A stretch of 64,000 nucleotides of DNA from Desulfarculus sp. (GCA_016218705.1 JACRDC010000053.1:1-64000), one strand, 5' to 3'; counted from the stretch's first letter, positions 52,860 through 62,234 are shown. Notes: generated by a model from the letters alone, not told the origin. Numbers and translations are program-made.

Positions 52860-55800
52860 ATGTCGCCCTGGCGTGACATCTTCGCCCGCAAGACCGAGTG
52901 CGTCTACCTGGCGGCCCTGCAAGGCCCCCAGGCCGAGCTCTACCGCCGCTTCAGAAACTTCCTGCGCCACAACCAGGGGGCCTTGTCGGCCATCGCCGAA
53001 CTGGAGCAGCTCTACCACGGCGGCCAGCCCTTCACCCTGGCCCGGGCCCGCGCCCTCTACGGCCGCCTGCTGGAGTCGGCTTACGGGGTGGCCTTTGCCC
53101 TGGAGGCCATGACCGGCGAGGACGCCGCGCCCTTGACGGCCCTGGTGGACAGGCTGGACCAGGCCATCTGGACCGAGTTGAACCCGGTCCTGAACCCGGC
53201 CTCCGGGGAGCTGGTCATCCCCTTCTCCCGGCTTACGGCCCAAGAGCGCGGCCTGGTGGGCGCCAAGGCCGCCAACCTGGCGGCCATGAGCAACGACCTG
53301 GGCCTGCCGGCGCCCGGCGGCTTCGCCATCACCGCGGCGGCCTTCCAACTCTTTATGGAGCACAACGGCCTGACCCAGTTGGTGGACCGGGAACTGGCCA
53401 GCCTCTCGGCCGAGGCCGGCGGCGGCCTGGAGGCGGCCAGCGGGCGCATTGCCGAGCGCATCCGGTTGCACAGCCAGGTGCCCCCCCGGTTGGCGGAGGC
53501 CATCCAGACGGCCTACGCCGAGTTGGAGGCCAGCAGCGGGCCGGGCGTGCGGGTGGCCATGCGCAGCAGCGCCATCGGCGAGGACACCGAGGCCTCCTTC
53601 GCCGGCCAGTACAGCACCGAGCTCAACGTGACCGGCGAGAACCTGCTGGCCGCCTACCAGGCGGTGCTGGCCAGCAAGTACTCGCCCCGGGCCTTGGCCT
53701 ACCGCCTGCACCGGGGCCTGGACGACCGCGAGACCCCCATGAGCGTGGCCTGCGTGGTCATGGTGGATTCCCTGGCCAGCGGGGTGATGTACACCGTGGA
53801 CCCCGCCGACCCCGCCGCCGGGGTGCTCAAGATCAACGCCATCTGGGGCCTGGGCGAGCACCTGGTGGACGGCAGCGCCTCGCCGGACGTGTTTTTGGTC
53901 TCCCGCGAGGGCGGCCAGGTGGTGGCCAGGCAGGTCAGCCGCAAGGCCACCCGGCTGGTCAACCTGCCCGGCGGCGGCATCGGCCCGGAGGCGGTGCCCC
54001 TTGGCCAGCAGGACGAGCCGGCCATCGGCGACGAGCTGGTGCTGCGGTTGGCCCGGCACGGCCTGGCCCTGGAGCGCCACTTCGGCGGCCCCCAGGACGT
54101 GGAGTGGGCCTTGGACCAACAGGGCCGGCCGCTGCTCCTGCAATGCCGGCCCCTGGAGGTGGCGGCCAAGGCCCTGGAGGAAGGCGGCCTGCCCCGCCAG
54201 TACCCCGGCCACGCCGTGCTGCTGGAGGGTGGCCGGGCGGCCTCCCAGGGGGTGGCCGTGGGGCCGGTATTCGTGGCCCAGGGCGGCGCCGGCCTGGACC
54301 AGGTGCCCAAGGGCGCCATCCTGGTGGTGCCCACGGCCTCGCCGGCCTACGCGCGCCTCATGGGGCACATCGCCGGCCTGATAAGCGCCGTGGGCAGCAC
54401 CACCAGCCACCTGGCCTCGGTGGCCCGCGAGTTCGGGGTGCCGGCCCTGGTGGACGTGGGCCCCGCCAGCGCCGGCCTGGCCGCCGGCCAGATGGTCACC
54501 CTGTGGGCCAGCGCCGGCCTGGTCTACGAGGGGGCGGTGGAGGAGCTGGTCCAGCGGGCGCGGGCGGCCAGGAACCTCATGGTGGAAAGCCCGGTGCACC
54601 GGCGGCTGCGCCGGGTGCTGGACCAGGTCTCGCCCCTGACCCTGACCGACCCCCAGGCGCCGGGCTTCAACCCCGCCGGCTGCCGCACCCTGCACGACGT
54701 GGTGCGCTACACCCACGAGCAGGCCATGCGGGGCATGTTCGGCCTGGCTCGCCTGGCCGGCGCCGGGCCGGCCACGGTGAGGCTCACCACCACGGTGCCC
54801 ATGGTGGTGGAGCTTATTGACGTGGGCGGCGGCCTGCGCCAGGGCCTGACCACCTGCGACACCATCACCGCCGGCGACCTGGAGTCCACGCCCCTGCGGG
54901 CCGTCTGGCGGGGACTGAGCCACCCCGGCATCAACTGGACCAGTACCGTGGCCCTAAGCCTGGGCAACATGCTCTCTCTCATGGCCGGCGGCGCGGCGGC
55001 CAGCGCCGATCAGGCACTGGGCACCGCCAGCTACGCGGTCATCTCCCGCGACTACCTCAACCTCAGTGCCCGCTTTGGCTACCACTTCGCCACCCTGGAC
55101 TGCCTGTGCGGCGACGACCCCGACCAGAACTACCTGTCGCTGCAGTTCGCCGGCGGTGCCGGCGACTTCCGGGGCCGCGCCCTGCGCATCCAGTTCCTGG
55201 CCAACGTCCTGGGGCGCCTGGGCCTGAGCGTTTCCCTCAAGGGCGACCTCCTGGAGGCCGGCCTGGTGGGCCAGGCCCGCCCGGCCCTGGAGGATATCCT
55301 GGACCAGGTGGGCCGGCTCCTGGGGTGCAGCCGCCTCTTGGACGTGGGCCTGGCCAACGGCGGCGACCTGGAGCGGCTGTGCCAGTCCTTCTTCCAGGGC
55401 GAGTATGACTTCCTCTCCGCCCCGCGCGGCCAGGGGCTCAAGGACTTCTACGTGCGCGTGGGCGACTGGAGTCTGGCCCAGGAGGACGGGGCGCCCTGCT
55501 ACCAACAGGACGGCAGCCGCTGGGTCACGGGGCTCTCGCGGGGGCTGGCCGGCCTGGCCACCAGGTTCGTGGGCGAGAAATACTACGAGTACCTGGACAA
55601 CGTCGAGGCCTATTTCTACTTCCCCATGATGATCCGCAAGGACAGCCGCCTGGCCAGCGGCCGGGCGGAAGTGGAGGTCAAGGCCCTGGGCGGCAGCATT
55701 GACCGGGCGGGGGGCCTGGTCTTCGGCCTCCGGGACGTGGGCAACTTCTGGGTGCTCAGGCTCAACGCCCTGGAGAACAACCTCATTCTCTTTGAATTCG

Positions 55801-56042
55801 TCAACGCCAAGCGCCATCAGCGGGCCGCCGTAAAGCTCCAGGTCAATAGCAATCAGTGGTACAAACTGGGCGTGGAGGTGCGGGGCCGTGAGATCACGGG
55901 CTTTCTAGACGGCCAACCCTGCCTGGAGTACCAGGCCCCCCAGGCCGTGGCCGGCCTCTTGGGCCTGTGGACCAAGGCCGATTCACTCACCTGCTTCCGG
56001 GGACTGACCTGGCAGGCCCTGGAGGAAGGCGGGGCGTCCTGA
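52860..56042 (+). CDS. PEP-synthase/PPDK-like protein with C-terminal LamG/concanavalin-like domain
   Basis: 1060 aa. Residues about 110-440 resemble the pyruvate/PEP-binding ATP-grasp domain of PEP synthase and PPDK (GLVGAKAANLAAM, LPAPGGFAITAAAF, MRSSAIGEDTEASFAGQYST, QDVEWALDQQGRPLLLQCRP). Residues about 470-580 match the PEP-utilising swivelling domain with His517 in GSTTSHLASVAREFGVPAL, the phospho-histidine position. Residues 600-860 are not recognised. Residues about 865-1055 form a beta-rich jelly-roll-like region (AEVEVKALGGSIDRAGGLVF, FWVLRLNALENN, WYKLGVEVRGREITGFLDGQ) like DUF1080/LamG folds. There is no C-terminal PEP-synthase barrel and no signal peptide. Start with AGGAGG 7 nt upstream. 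Confidence 0.82.
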   Translation: MSPWRDIFARKTECVYLAALQGPQAELYRRFRNFLRHNQGALSAIAELEQLYHGGQPFTLARARALYGRLLESAYGVAFALEAMTGEDAAPLTALVDRLDQAIWTELNPVLNPASGELVIPFSRLTAQERGLVGAKAANLAAMSNDLGLPAPGGFAITAAAFQLFMEHNGLTQLVDRELASLSAEAGGGLEAASGRIAERIRLHSQVPPRLAEAIQTAYAELEASSGPGVRVAMRSSAIGEDTEASFAGQYSTELNVTGENLLAAYQAVLASKYSPRALAYRLHRGLDDRETPMSVACVVMVDSLASGVMYTVDPADPAAGVLKINAIWGLGEHLVDGSASPDVFLVSREGGQVVARQVSRKATRLVNLPGGGIGPEAVPLGQQDEPAIGDELVLRLARHGLALERHFGGPQDVEWALDQQGRPLLLQCRPLEVAAKALEEGGLPRQYPGHAVLLEGGRAASQGVAVGPVFVAQGGAGLDQVPKGAILVVPTASPAYARLMGHIAGLISAVGSTTSHLASVAREFGVPALVDVGPASAGLAAGQMVTLWASAGLVYEGAVEELVQRARAARNLMVESPVHRRLRRVLDQVSPLTLTDPQAPGFNPAGCRTLHDVVRYTHEQAMRGMFGLARLAGAGPATVRLTTTVPMVVELIDVGGGLRQGLTTCDTITAGDLESTPLRAVWRGLSHPGINWTSTVALSLGNMLSLMAGGAAASADQALGTASYAVISRDYLNLSARFGYHFATLDCLCGDDPDQNYLSLQFAGGAGDFRGRALRIQFLANVLGRLGLSVSLKGDLLEAGLVGQARPALEDILDQVGRLLGCSRLLDVGLANGGDLERLCQSFFQGEYDFLSAPRGQGLKDFYVRVGDWSLAQEDGAPCYQQDGSRWVTGLSRGLAGLATRFVGEKYYEYLDNVEAYFYFPMMIRKDSRLASGRAEVEVKALGGSIDRAGGLVFGLRDVGNFWVLRLNALENNLILFEFVNAKRHQRAAVKLQVNSNQWYKLGVEVRGREITGFLDGQPCLEYQAPQAVAGLLGLWTKADSLTCFRGLTWQALEEGGAS

Positions 56043-56071
56043 CGCCGCCCGGCTCGGGCGTGGGGTTGGGG

Positions 56072-58651
56072 TTATTGTCCGGCTTGTCCGGCGGGGATAC
56101 GCCGGGTCCAGTCCGAGTCGGGGAAGCGCCGCCTTAGCTCGTTCCACAGGGCCTGGGCGTCCTCCTGGCCGCCGGTGTGCTGGTGGGCCAGGGCCAGGTG
56201 GTAGATGGTCTCGGGAATCAGCACCGAGTCGGGAAAGCGCTCCCTCAAGCCCTGCAACAGCTCGGCGGCCCGCGCCCATTGCTCCTCCTGCTGGTAGGTC
56301 AGGGCCAGGTCGAACCAGGTGTAGTCGCTGGCCACGCCCTGGGGAAAGCGCCGCAGGCCCTCCTCGTAGGCCCGGCGGGCCTCGGCCAGCCGGCCCTGCT
56401 CGGCCAGCCGCCGGCCCCGGTCGCGCAGGGTGGAGCCGTCGTCGTGCGCCTGCCACAGTCCGGCCCCCAGGCCCAGCCCCACCAACCCCCAGGCCATCCA
56501 CCACCAGAACCGGTGGGGCGCGGGCGGGTTGGCCGGCGCGGCCCCGGCCAGCCAGGCCCGCCAGCTTGGCCGCCACCAGAACACCAGCAGCCCGGCCAGG
56601 CCCAAGAGGGTGGCGGCCAGGCCCAGCCAGTGGGGCCAGGCCCAGCCGAAGACCAGCGTGACCCTCTCGCTGGCCGGGAAGAGCAGCATGAAGGCCGGCG
56701 AGACCCGGTAGATCCTCTCGCCGCCCAGGCTGCGCCAGGCCGGATGATAGCTCACCCTGACCAGGAGCGGCTGGCCGGGCTCCAGGCCCTCCACCTCGAT
56801 GCGCTCGTTGGCCAGGGCCTCGGCCCGGGGCGGGGCCGCGCCTAGCGGCTGGCGGGGCAGGCGGTCCTGGCGCAGGGCCTCCAGCAGGGGTTCGTCCGGG
56901 CCGCCGCCGTCGTTCAGCGTGGCGGCGAAGAGGGCGGGGTCAATCCCTTCCAGGCTGTCCACGAAAACCAGGGGCACGCCGAGGTCGCTGAAGCGGAACC
57001 ACAGGTAGGCCAGCTCCTGGGGCCTCTGGGTCAGCACCAGGACCGGCCTGTGGGCCGGCACCACGGCGTAACGGTCCTGGTTGCCCATGACCCGGTAGAC
57101 CGAGTAGGGGCCGAAGCGGCGCTGCAAGACCAGGCCCGGCTGGTGATCGGCCTGGCGCTTGGTGGCCGCCTCCACGGCCACGTACTGGCCCACGTTGAAC
57201 AGCCGCAGGTGCTCAATACCCCGCGCCAGGTCGAAGCGGCCATAGACGTAGCCCGGCAGGGGCGTGGAGGAGCGCTGGCAGGTCTCGGATTGCAGGTAGA
57301 AGATGAAGGGAGCGCTGGGGCTGGCCTGTAGATAGGACACCTCCAGGGTGGCCCGCCCCGACCACAGGGGCAGGGTTTCCAGCGCCCGCACCGAGCCGGC
57401 GGCCTGATGAAGCATGGAGTGCTCGTAAACCACCCGGGGATCGCCGAAGTCGCCGCGCAGGAAATCGTTGACCGCCCGGAACTCCGGCCACAGGAGCTTG
57501 GTCTCGCTGCCGCTGTTGTTCCAGTGCAGCCAGCGGGGCGTCTGTTCCAGGCCCAGTCCGGACCAAAGCACCGCCGCCCCCAGAACCAGCAGGGCGGCCG
57601 CTGGCTTGGCCGCCAAGGGCCGGCACAGCCAAGCCAGGAACAGCGCGGCCAGCAGCACCACGGCCAGATAGGCAAAAGGCAGGAAGCGCACGGTTATGGT
57701 GTTCATCATGGGCGAAATTAGAAAAAGCAGGGCCGAGCACACTATCCAAAAGACCAGGAAGCCGGCCGGCTGACGCTGGCCGGTCCGGCCGGAGGCCAGG
57801 CCCAGGACCAGGCCAGCCGCCCCCAAGACAATAACCGGCAGCAGGGAGGGAGGGAAAAATTCTCGCCAGGACTCGATGACCCAGATGAAGTTGAATTTCT
57901 CGGTGTAGGGTGAATACAGGAGCATGGGCACCAGCCAATGCCCCCACAGCAGAAAGGTCAGGCCGTAAAGCATGAGCAGCCGGCGGGCGGCCAGCGTCCA
58001 TGGACGCTGGAGCAGCAGGAAATAAAGCCCCGCCACCAGGCAAAAGAGCATGGCATATGGATGGGACAGCCCGATGAGCCACAGCAGGCAGGCCTTGGCC
58101 CCCACCCCCTGGCCACGCTCAAGCCAGCGGGGCAGCAGCCCGAGATAAAGCAGGGCCAGGCAGATTCCATAGGATTGGCCGAATACGCCGATGAGCAGGG
58201 AGTTGACGCTGCCGCCCCAGATATAGCCCTGCTCCCTCAGAAGAAAGCATAGCACCAGGGATGCCGCCATGGCCGGACCGGGGAAGTCAATCTCCAGGCG
58301 GCGGGCGCACCAATAGGCGCAAAACGGCATGGCCAAGGCCGGCAGCAGGGCCACGAGCTTGAAGGCCACCGCCGGGTGCAGGACCAGGCTCATTAGGCTC
58401 ATGAGCAAAAAAGGTAGCGGAAAATAGAACTGGAAGAACGGGTACCCCGCCAAATTACCCAGGTTCCAGCCCCACAGCCGCCCCAGGGGCAGCACCTGCT
58501 CGCGCAGGAAAACGAAGGACCAGTATTGGGTGACCGTATCCCCGCCGGTGGGCGTGGTGGAGGAAAAAATCAGCCGCCAGGGCAATAGCCAGGCCACCAT
58601 GGCGGTGGCCCCGGCCACCACCGCAAGGTCTGTCAAATCCTGCCTGGTCAT
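56072..58651 (-). CDS. Polytopic membrane protein (PTPS-related/GT-C-like) with C-terminal TPR
   Basis: 859 aa. About ten or more transmembrane helices in the first 370 residues, with acidic/aromatic loops such as TPTGGDTVTQYWSFVFLREQ, resemble the 6-pyruvoyl-tetrahydropterin-synthase-related membrane family, which is close to lipid-linked GT-C glycosyltransferases. A soluble extracytoplasmic part (about 380-660) is followed by two more helices and then TPR-like repeats (about 735-855, LAEARRAYEEGLRRFPQG). Its ATG overlaps the upstream gene's stop by 4 nt. Being last in the surface operon, it may glycosylate or assemble an exported product; this role is inference. Confidence 0.75.
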   Translation of the reverse strand: MTRQDLTDLAVVAGATAMVAWLLPWRLIFSSTTPTGGDTVTQYWSFVFLREQVLPLGRLWGWNLGNLAGYPFFQFYFPLPFLLMSLMSLVLHPAVAFKLVALLPALAMPFCAYWCARRLEIDFPGPAMAASLVLCFLLREQGYIWGGSVNSLLIGVFGQSYGICLALLYLGLLPRWLERGQGVGAKACLLWLIGLSHPYAMLFCLVAGLYFLLLQRPWTLAARRLLMLYGLTFLLWGHWLVPMLLYSPYTEKFNFIWVIESWREFFPPSLLPVIVLGAAGLVLGLASGRTGQRQPAGFLVFWIVCSALLFLISPMMNTITVRFLPFAYLAVVLLAALFLAWLCRPLAAKPAAALLVLGAAVLWSGLGLEQTPRWLHWNNSGSETKLLWPEFRAVNDFLRGDFGDPRVVYEHSMLHQAAGSVRALETLPLWSGRATLEVSYLQASPSAPFIFYLQSETCQRSSTPLPGYVYGRFDLARGIEHLRLFNVGQYVAVEAATKRQADHQPGLVLQRRFGPYSVYRVMGNQDRYAVVPAHRPVLVLTQRPQELAYLWFRFSDLGVPLVFVDSLEGIDPALFAATLNDGGGPDEPLLEALRQDRLPRQPLGAAPPRAEALANERIEVEGLEPGQPLLVRVSYHPAWRSLGGERIYRVSPAFMLLFPASERVTLVFGWAWPHWLGLAATLLGLAGLLVFWWRPSWRAWLAGAAPANPPAPHRFWWWMAWGLVGLGLGAGLWQAHDDGSTLRDRGRRLAEQGRLAEARRAYEEGLRRFPQGVASDYTWFDLALTYQQEEQWARAAELLQGLRERFPDSVLIPETIYHLALAHQHTGGQEDAQALWNELRRRFPDSDWTRRIPAGQAGQ

Positions 58652-59466
58652 CTACGGCGGCGCCACCTAATCTGGTTATAGGCCACCCAGGCCGCCAGGG
58701 CCGCCAGCCCGGCCAGCCACCAAGGCATGGTTCTTTGGAAGACGTTATCCTGGGCGGCCAAGGTCACCTTTACCTCGGTCACCTTTTCGGTGTGCAGGCC
58801 ATCCAACTCGTAGGCCGCCAAGACCAAAACCGGGTACACCGCGTTGTCCTGTCCGGTTAGTTTGGCGATGCCCACCGACAGGTCCCGCGATTGTTGGGCT
58901 GGGATGCGCACCGTCAAGGGGCCTTGGTCCCCCCGCAGCTCCCTGGGATAAAAGACCCTCACCACCGCCTCTATGTCTTTCTGCTCGGTGTTGGTCATGA
59001 GCAGGTCCAGTTGGCCCGCGCCCTCCAGTTTGAAAGGTTGCGCCTGTACCACCAGCGGACTGGCCCAATCGCGCCCAAGATAGTAATAGGCATATCCCAT
59101 GGCCGACAAGGGGAACTGGTTGAGGTCCTGCAATTCCAGGCGCACGATGGCCGCGTAGCGGCCGGGACTCGCCTGGGCCGCCGGGGCAGTGGCGGCCAAC
59201 TCTATGCTCTGGCCGTCGGGCAAGACCTCATGGGTATGCGAGGGAATCGCTCCAGGCAGGTTGAGGACCACCGCTTGCAGATTGGTGGCCGGTTCGTCGC
59301 CCCGGTTGGTGGCCTTGGTCTTGACTTCCAGGGACCCATCTCCCCGAAGCTGGGTTTGACAGGCCATTTCCATCACCAGGCGTCCGGCCCATGAACATGG
59401 CGTCCCGGCCAGTATCCCCGCCAGGCACCCCATGATAAGCAAGACTGTTTTCGGGAATTGTTTCAT
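58648..59466 (-). CDS. Exported single-TM protein of unknown function
   Basis: 272 aa with a signal peptide (TVLLIMGCLAGILAGTPCSWA) and a beta-rich extracytoplasmic region. Phrases such as TKATNRGDEPATNLQAVVLN and LDLLMTNTEQKDIEAVVRVF suggest Ig-like/BatD- or CARDB-like folds. It ends with a transmembrane helix (WWLAGLAALAAWVAYNQI) and RWRRRR, so it is anchored with the bulk in the periplasm. It lies between the FecR-like gene and the membrane protein gene, overlapping the latter, as a middle component of the operon. Confidence 0.7.
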   Translation of the reverse strand: MKQFPKTVLLIMGCLAGILAGTPCSWAGRLVMEMACQTQLRGDGSLEVKTKATNRGDEPATNLQAVVLNLPGAIPSHTHEVLPDGQSIELAATAPAAQASPGRYAAIVRLELQDLNQFPLSAMGYAYYYLGRDWASPLVVQAQPFKLEGAGQLDLLMTNTEQKDIEAVVRVFYPRELRGDQGPLTVRIPAQQSRDLSVGIAKLTGQDNAVYPVLVLAAYELDGLHTEKVTEVKVTLAAQDNVFQRTMPWWLAGLAALAAWVAYNQIRWRRRR

Positions 59467-59517
59467 GCGCTTTTTCGGAATTGCCGGCCGGCACGTCCGC
59501 CATGCGGTAGGCCCAGC

Positions 59518-60477
59518 CTAGATTGACGTGGAGGTACTGGTGGTGGTGGTCGTCGTCGTGGTGGTCGGGTGGGTGGTCGGGTGGGTGGTCGTGGTGGTGG
59601 ATGGGGTTGGGGCGGGCCTGGCTGTAGTGGTGGTGGTGGTTGTGGTGGTCGTGGTGGTGGTAGTGGTGGTCGTGGTGGGCTTGGCCGTGGTGCTGGTGGT
59701 GGTGCTGGTGGTGGTGGTCGTGGTGGTGGTGGCCTCGCCGGGGCGCCCCTGCTGGCCCAGGGAGCGCAGCTCACCCAAGGGGGCCAGGCCCGGCGGCAGC
59801 ACCACGCCCAGCTTGAAAAGGTCGCGCAGGAACTGCTCTTCCTGGGGCGTGGGCGGACGCGGCGTGGTGGGCGGCTCGCCCAGCACCACATAGGTCAGGT
59901 TGTTGCTGCCCACGACGACCTGCAGCCCCAAATCTTGCAGGTTGGCCACCCACACCGGGTTGTCCAGGCCCAGAACCAAGGACTGCTCGGGCGAGAGCAC
60001 CACCACCAACAGATTGGTGCCGCGCACGCCGGCCACGGCCGTGGGGGTGCGGATCTGCACGCCACCCTTGTAGTCCAACAGGTCGTTTATCATCAGCTTC
60101 ACCTTGCCCGCGGGCAGGTGCAGCTTCACCTGGCGCTCCTTGTCCTCTTCGGAGTAGGAGCACTGGTCAATCTCCAGGGTGGAGTCCTCGCCCACCCGCG
60201 CCAGGGAATCATCGCTGAGCACCAGCTTGGCCTGGCTGCCGGGGCCGGTGACGATCTGGTCGCCGGCCAGCAGGACCATATCCTTGCTGGCGGCCAGGTC
60301 GCGCTTGAGGGCCGGGTTGATAACCCGCACCTGGCCCGAAAGATCAAAGATGCGCCCCGCCGGCTGGGCCTGTTGGGCATGGCCCCAGCCCGGCCAGGCC
60401 AAGAGGACCCAGGCCAGCAGGAAGGCAACCAAGAGGTTCGGCGTAAGGCGTATGCCTCGTGGCGTGGTGGCGGCCAT
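59518..60477 (-). CDS. FecR-domain protein with long poly-threonine C-terminal tail
   Basis: 319 aa. After a signal peptide (LLVAFLLAWVLLAWPGWGHA) comes a FecR-type periplasmic domain (AGDQIVTGPGSQAKLVLSDD, KLHLPAGKVKLMI, VQIRTPTAVAGVRGTN). This is followed by a Pro-rich linker and a tail of about 70 residues made mostly of threonine with Ser, Pro, His and Ala (from about residue 248). No FecI sigma factor is adjacent; FecR domains of this stand-alone, exported kind occur in surface and adhesin-linked proteins. Start 60477 with GGAG 8 nt upstream and only 1 nt after the barrel gene's stop. The tail may be O-glycosylated or act as a flexible surface spacer. Confidence 0.82.
   Translation of the reverse strand: MAATTPRGIRLTPNLLVAFLLAWVLLAWPGWGHAQQAQPAGRIFDLSGQVRVINPALKRDLAASKDMVLLAGDQIVTGPGSQAKLVLSDDSLARVGEDSTLEIDQCSYSEEDKERQVKLHLPAGKVKLMINDLLDYKGGVQIRTPTAVAGVRGTNLLVVVLSPEQSLVLGLDNPVWVANLQDLGLQVVVGSNNLTYVVLGEPPTTPRPPTPQEEQFLRDLFKLGVVLPPGLAPLGELRSLGQQGRPGEATTTTTTTTSTTTSTTAKPTTTTTTTTTTTTTTTTTTARPAPTPSTTTTTHPTTHPTTTTTTTTTSTSTSI
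59521..59735. repeat. ACC/GGT trinucleotide low-complexity tract
   Basis: This is the coding DNA for the poly-threonine tail: dozens of ACC/ACG codons in runs interrupted by Ser, Pro and His codons. Length change by slippage would be in steps of three and stay in frame. The antisense reading gives a spurious poly-valine frame. Confidence 0.9.
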
Positions 60478-60478
60478 G

Positions 60479-62074
60479 CTAAAAACTCCACACCAGCATG
60501 AGCATCACGGTGTTCTTCTTGAAGTCATAGGGGTCGAAGCCGGTGCCGTCCTGCACGTTGGAGTCGTTGAAGGTATGGAAATATCCCAGCACCACCTGCC
60601 ATTGCTCGGCGGGGCGGTAGAACAGTTGCACGGCGGCCTGGTACTGGTGGTCGCGCCGGTCCACCAGACTGCCACCCCGGCCCACCAGGTAGGGGTCCAC
60701 CCGCCGGTCGAAGGCATAGCGCAGATAGGTGCCCGATACGTCCAGGCTCAGGCCCTTGGCCAGGGGCACGGCCCCGCCCAGGGTCACCTCCCAGTTGAAA
60801 TAGCCGCTGACCTCGTCGCTGGCCAGGTCCTGGCTGAGGGCGTAGCCCAGGCGCAGGTGGGGCAGCAGGCGGGGGTCGCGGGAGAGGAAATGGGTCAGCG
60901 CCAGGCGCCAACGCCAGTAGTCCGGCTCGCCATTTGGTAGATAGTGCCGGTGCTGCACCAGGCCATGGGCCTCGCTGCGCAGTTGAGGTGTGTGCTGCCA
61001 GCGGAAACTGGGGGCTATGGCGTTGTTTTGCACCTTGCGGGACAGGTTGGCCTGGGCCCAGTAGTAGCTGAAGTCATAGGGCAGGCGCAGGCCCCAGCCC
61101 TGGCCCGACAGGTCCAGGTAGCCGCCCAGGGACCAGGCGGCGTAGCTGGCGTCGCGCAGGCTGGAGTAGCCCAGGTACTGGGCCTGGCCGCGCAGGCCCC
61201 AGGTCAGGCCCTCGCGCCGGCCCAGCTCGTATTGCAGGTCCTGCCTCAGGTAGTAGGACATGTCGCCGCGCTTGCGGGTGGGTTGTGCCCCGGGGTAGCT
61301 TTGCAGGGGGTCGCGGAAGACGTTGTCCTCGTACTGGGTAAAGAACGTGGTGTAGGCCCGCCAGGGCCGGGCCGCCCGTTGGGCCCCGGCCACCGCCTTG
61401 CGCAGGGATTCGATGTCCTGGGCCTCCAGGGGCGTGGGGTGGGCCATGAGAGCCTTTTTCAGGGCCTCCTGGGCGGCGGGGTATTCCTTATTGAGGAACA
61501 GGGCCTGGCCCATCAGGTACCAGGTGCCGGCTGACTGCTGGTCCAGGCGGCGGAAGGCGGTCAGGGCCTGCTCGGGCTGCTTCATCATCAGGTAGGTGTT
61601 GCCCTGCTCGCGGATGGCCCGCTGGCGGTCCACCTTCTCGGCGTGGCGGAAGTGCACCAGGGCCTTGTCGTACTGCTTCTCCTGCACCCTGATGTAGCCG
61701 GCCTCGAAGCGCAGATAGGCAAAGGCCCCGGCGTCCCTGGCCCACAGGGAGCGCAGGTACTCCAGGGCCTTTTCACCGCCTTGGCCTTGGCGCAGGGCCT
61801 GCACCTTCATTTGGACAAGCTCGTGGTTGTCGGGCTGGAGGGCCAGGGCCTGGTTCAAGAGTTCCAGGGCGGCCGGGTAGTCGTCGTCCAGCAGGGCGAA
61901 GCGGGCCTGGGTGCGCAACTCGGCCAGGCCGGGGCCGGCCGCCGGGGCTGGAGGGGCCAGGGAGCACAGGACGGCCAGGCAGAGCACCAAAGCGGCCCAG
62001 CGCCACCAGTGGCGCCATGCCCGGAGCGCCGGCTGGGGCTGGCCGGCTTGGCGTGATATTTTTCGGCAGCCCAT
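60479..62074 (-). CDS. TPR-containing outer-membrane beta-barrel protein
   Basis: 531 aa. After a signal peptide (WAALVLCLAVLCSLAPPAPA) are several TPR motifs (about 50-260, e.g. YPAALELLNQALALQPDNHE, QYDKALVHFRHAEKVDRQRA). A region of alternating aromatic strands then follows (about 270-531) and ends in a C-terminal phenylalanine (MLMLVWSF), the classic outer-membrane barrel signal. The arrangement resembles surface lipoprotein assembly modifier (Slam)/DUF560-like proteins, which export surface proteins, but similarity to those is only architectural. The ATG at 62074 is chosen (GGGGA upstream); 62092 is an alternative. First gene of the surface operon, 1 nt before the FecR gene. Confidence 0.78.
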   Translation of the reverse strand: MGCRKISRQAGQPQPALRAWRHWWRWAALVLCLAVLCSLAPPAPAAGPGLAELRTQARFALLDDDYPAALELLNQALALQPDNHELVQMKVQALRQGQGGEKALEYLRSLWARDAGAFAYLRFEAGYIRVQEKQYDKALVHFRHAEKVDRQRAIREQGNTYLMMKQPEQALTAFRRLDQQSAGTWYLMGQALFLNKEYPAAQEALKKALMAHPTPLEAQDIESLRKAVAGAQRAARPWRAYTTFFTQYEDNVFRDPLQSYPGAQPTRKRGDMSYYLRQDLQYELGRREGLTWGLRGQAQYLGYSSLRDASYAAWSLGGYLDLSGQGWGLRLPYDFSYYWAQANLSRKVQNNAIAPSFRWQHTPQLRSEAHGLVQHRHYLPNGEPDYWRWRLALTHFLSRDPRLLPHLRLGYALSQDLASDEVSGYFNWEVTLGGAVPLAKGLSLDVSGTYLRYAFDRRVDPYLVGRGGSLVDRRDHQYQAAVQLFYRPAEQWQVVLGYFHTFNDSNVQDGTGFDPYDFKKNTVMLMLVWSF

Positions 62075-62234
62075 GGGCGCGGTCCCCGCCATAAGCCGTG
62101 GCCAAGGCAAATCATCCACCCCCGCTGTGGTTATTAGCACAGATCAGTGGCCGGGCGCCATTAATTTTGACGGTGGCTGTGGCGGGACCCCACCCCGCAA
62201 AGCTAGCGCTTTGTGGGGACCTCGGTTTTTGCAC

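Noticed and set aside
59528-59893. Poly-valine open frame on the plus strand
   Set aside because: It is the antisense of the threonine tract of the FecR-domain gene.
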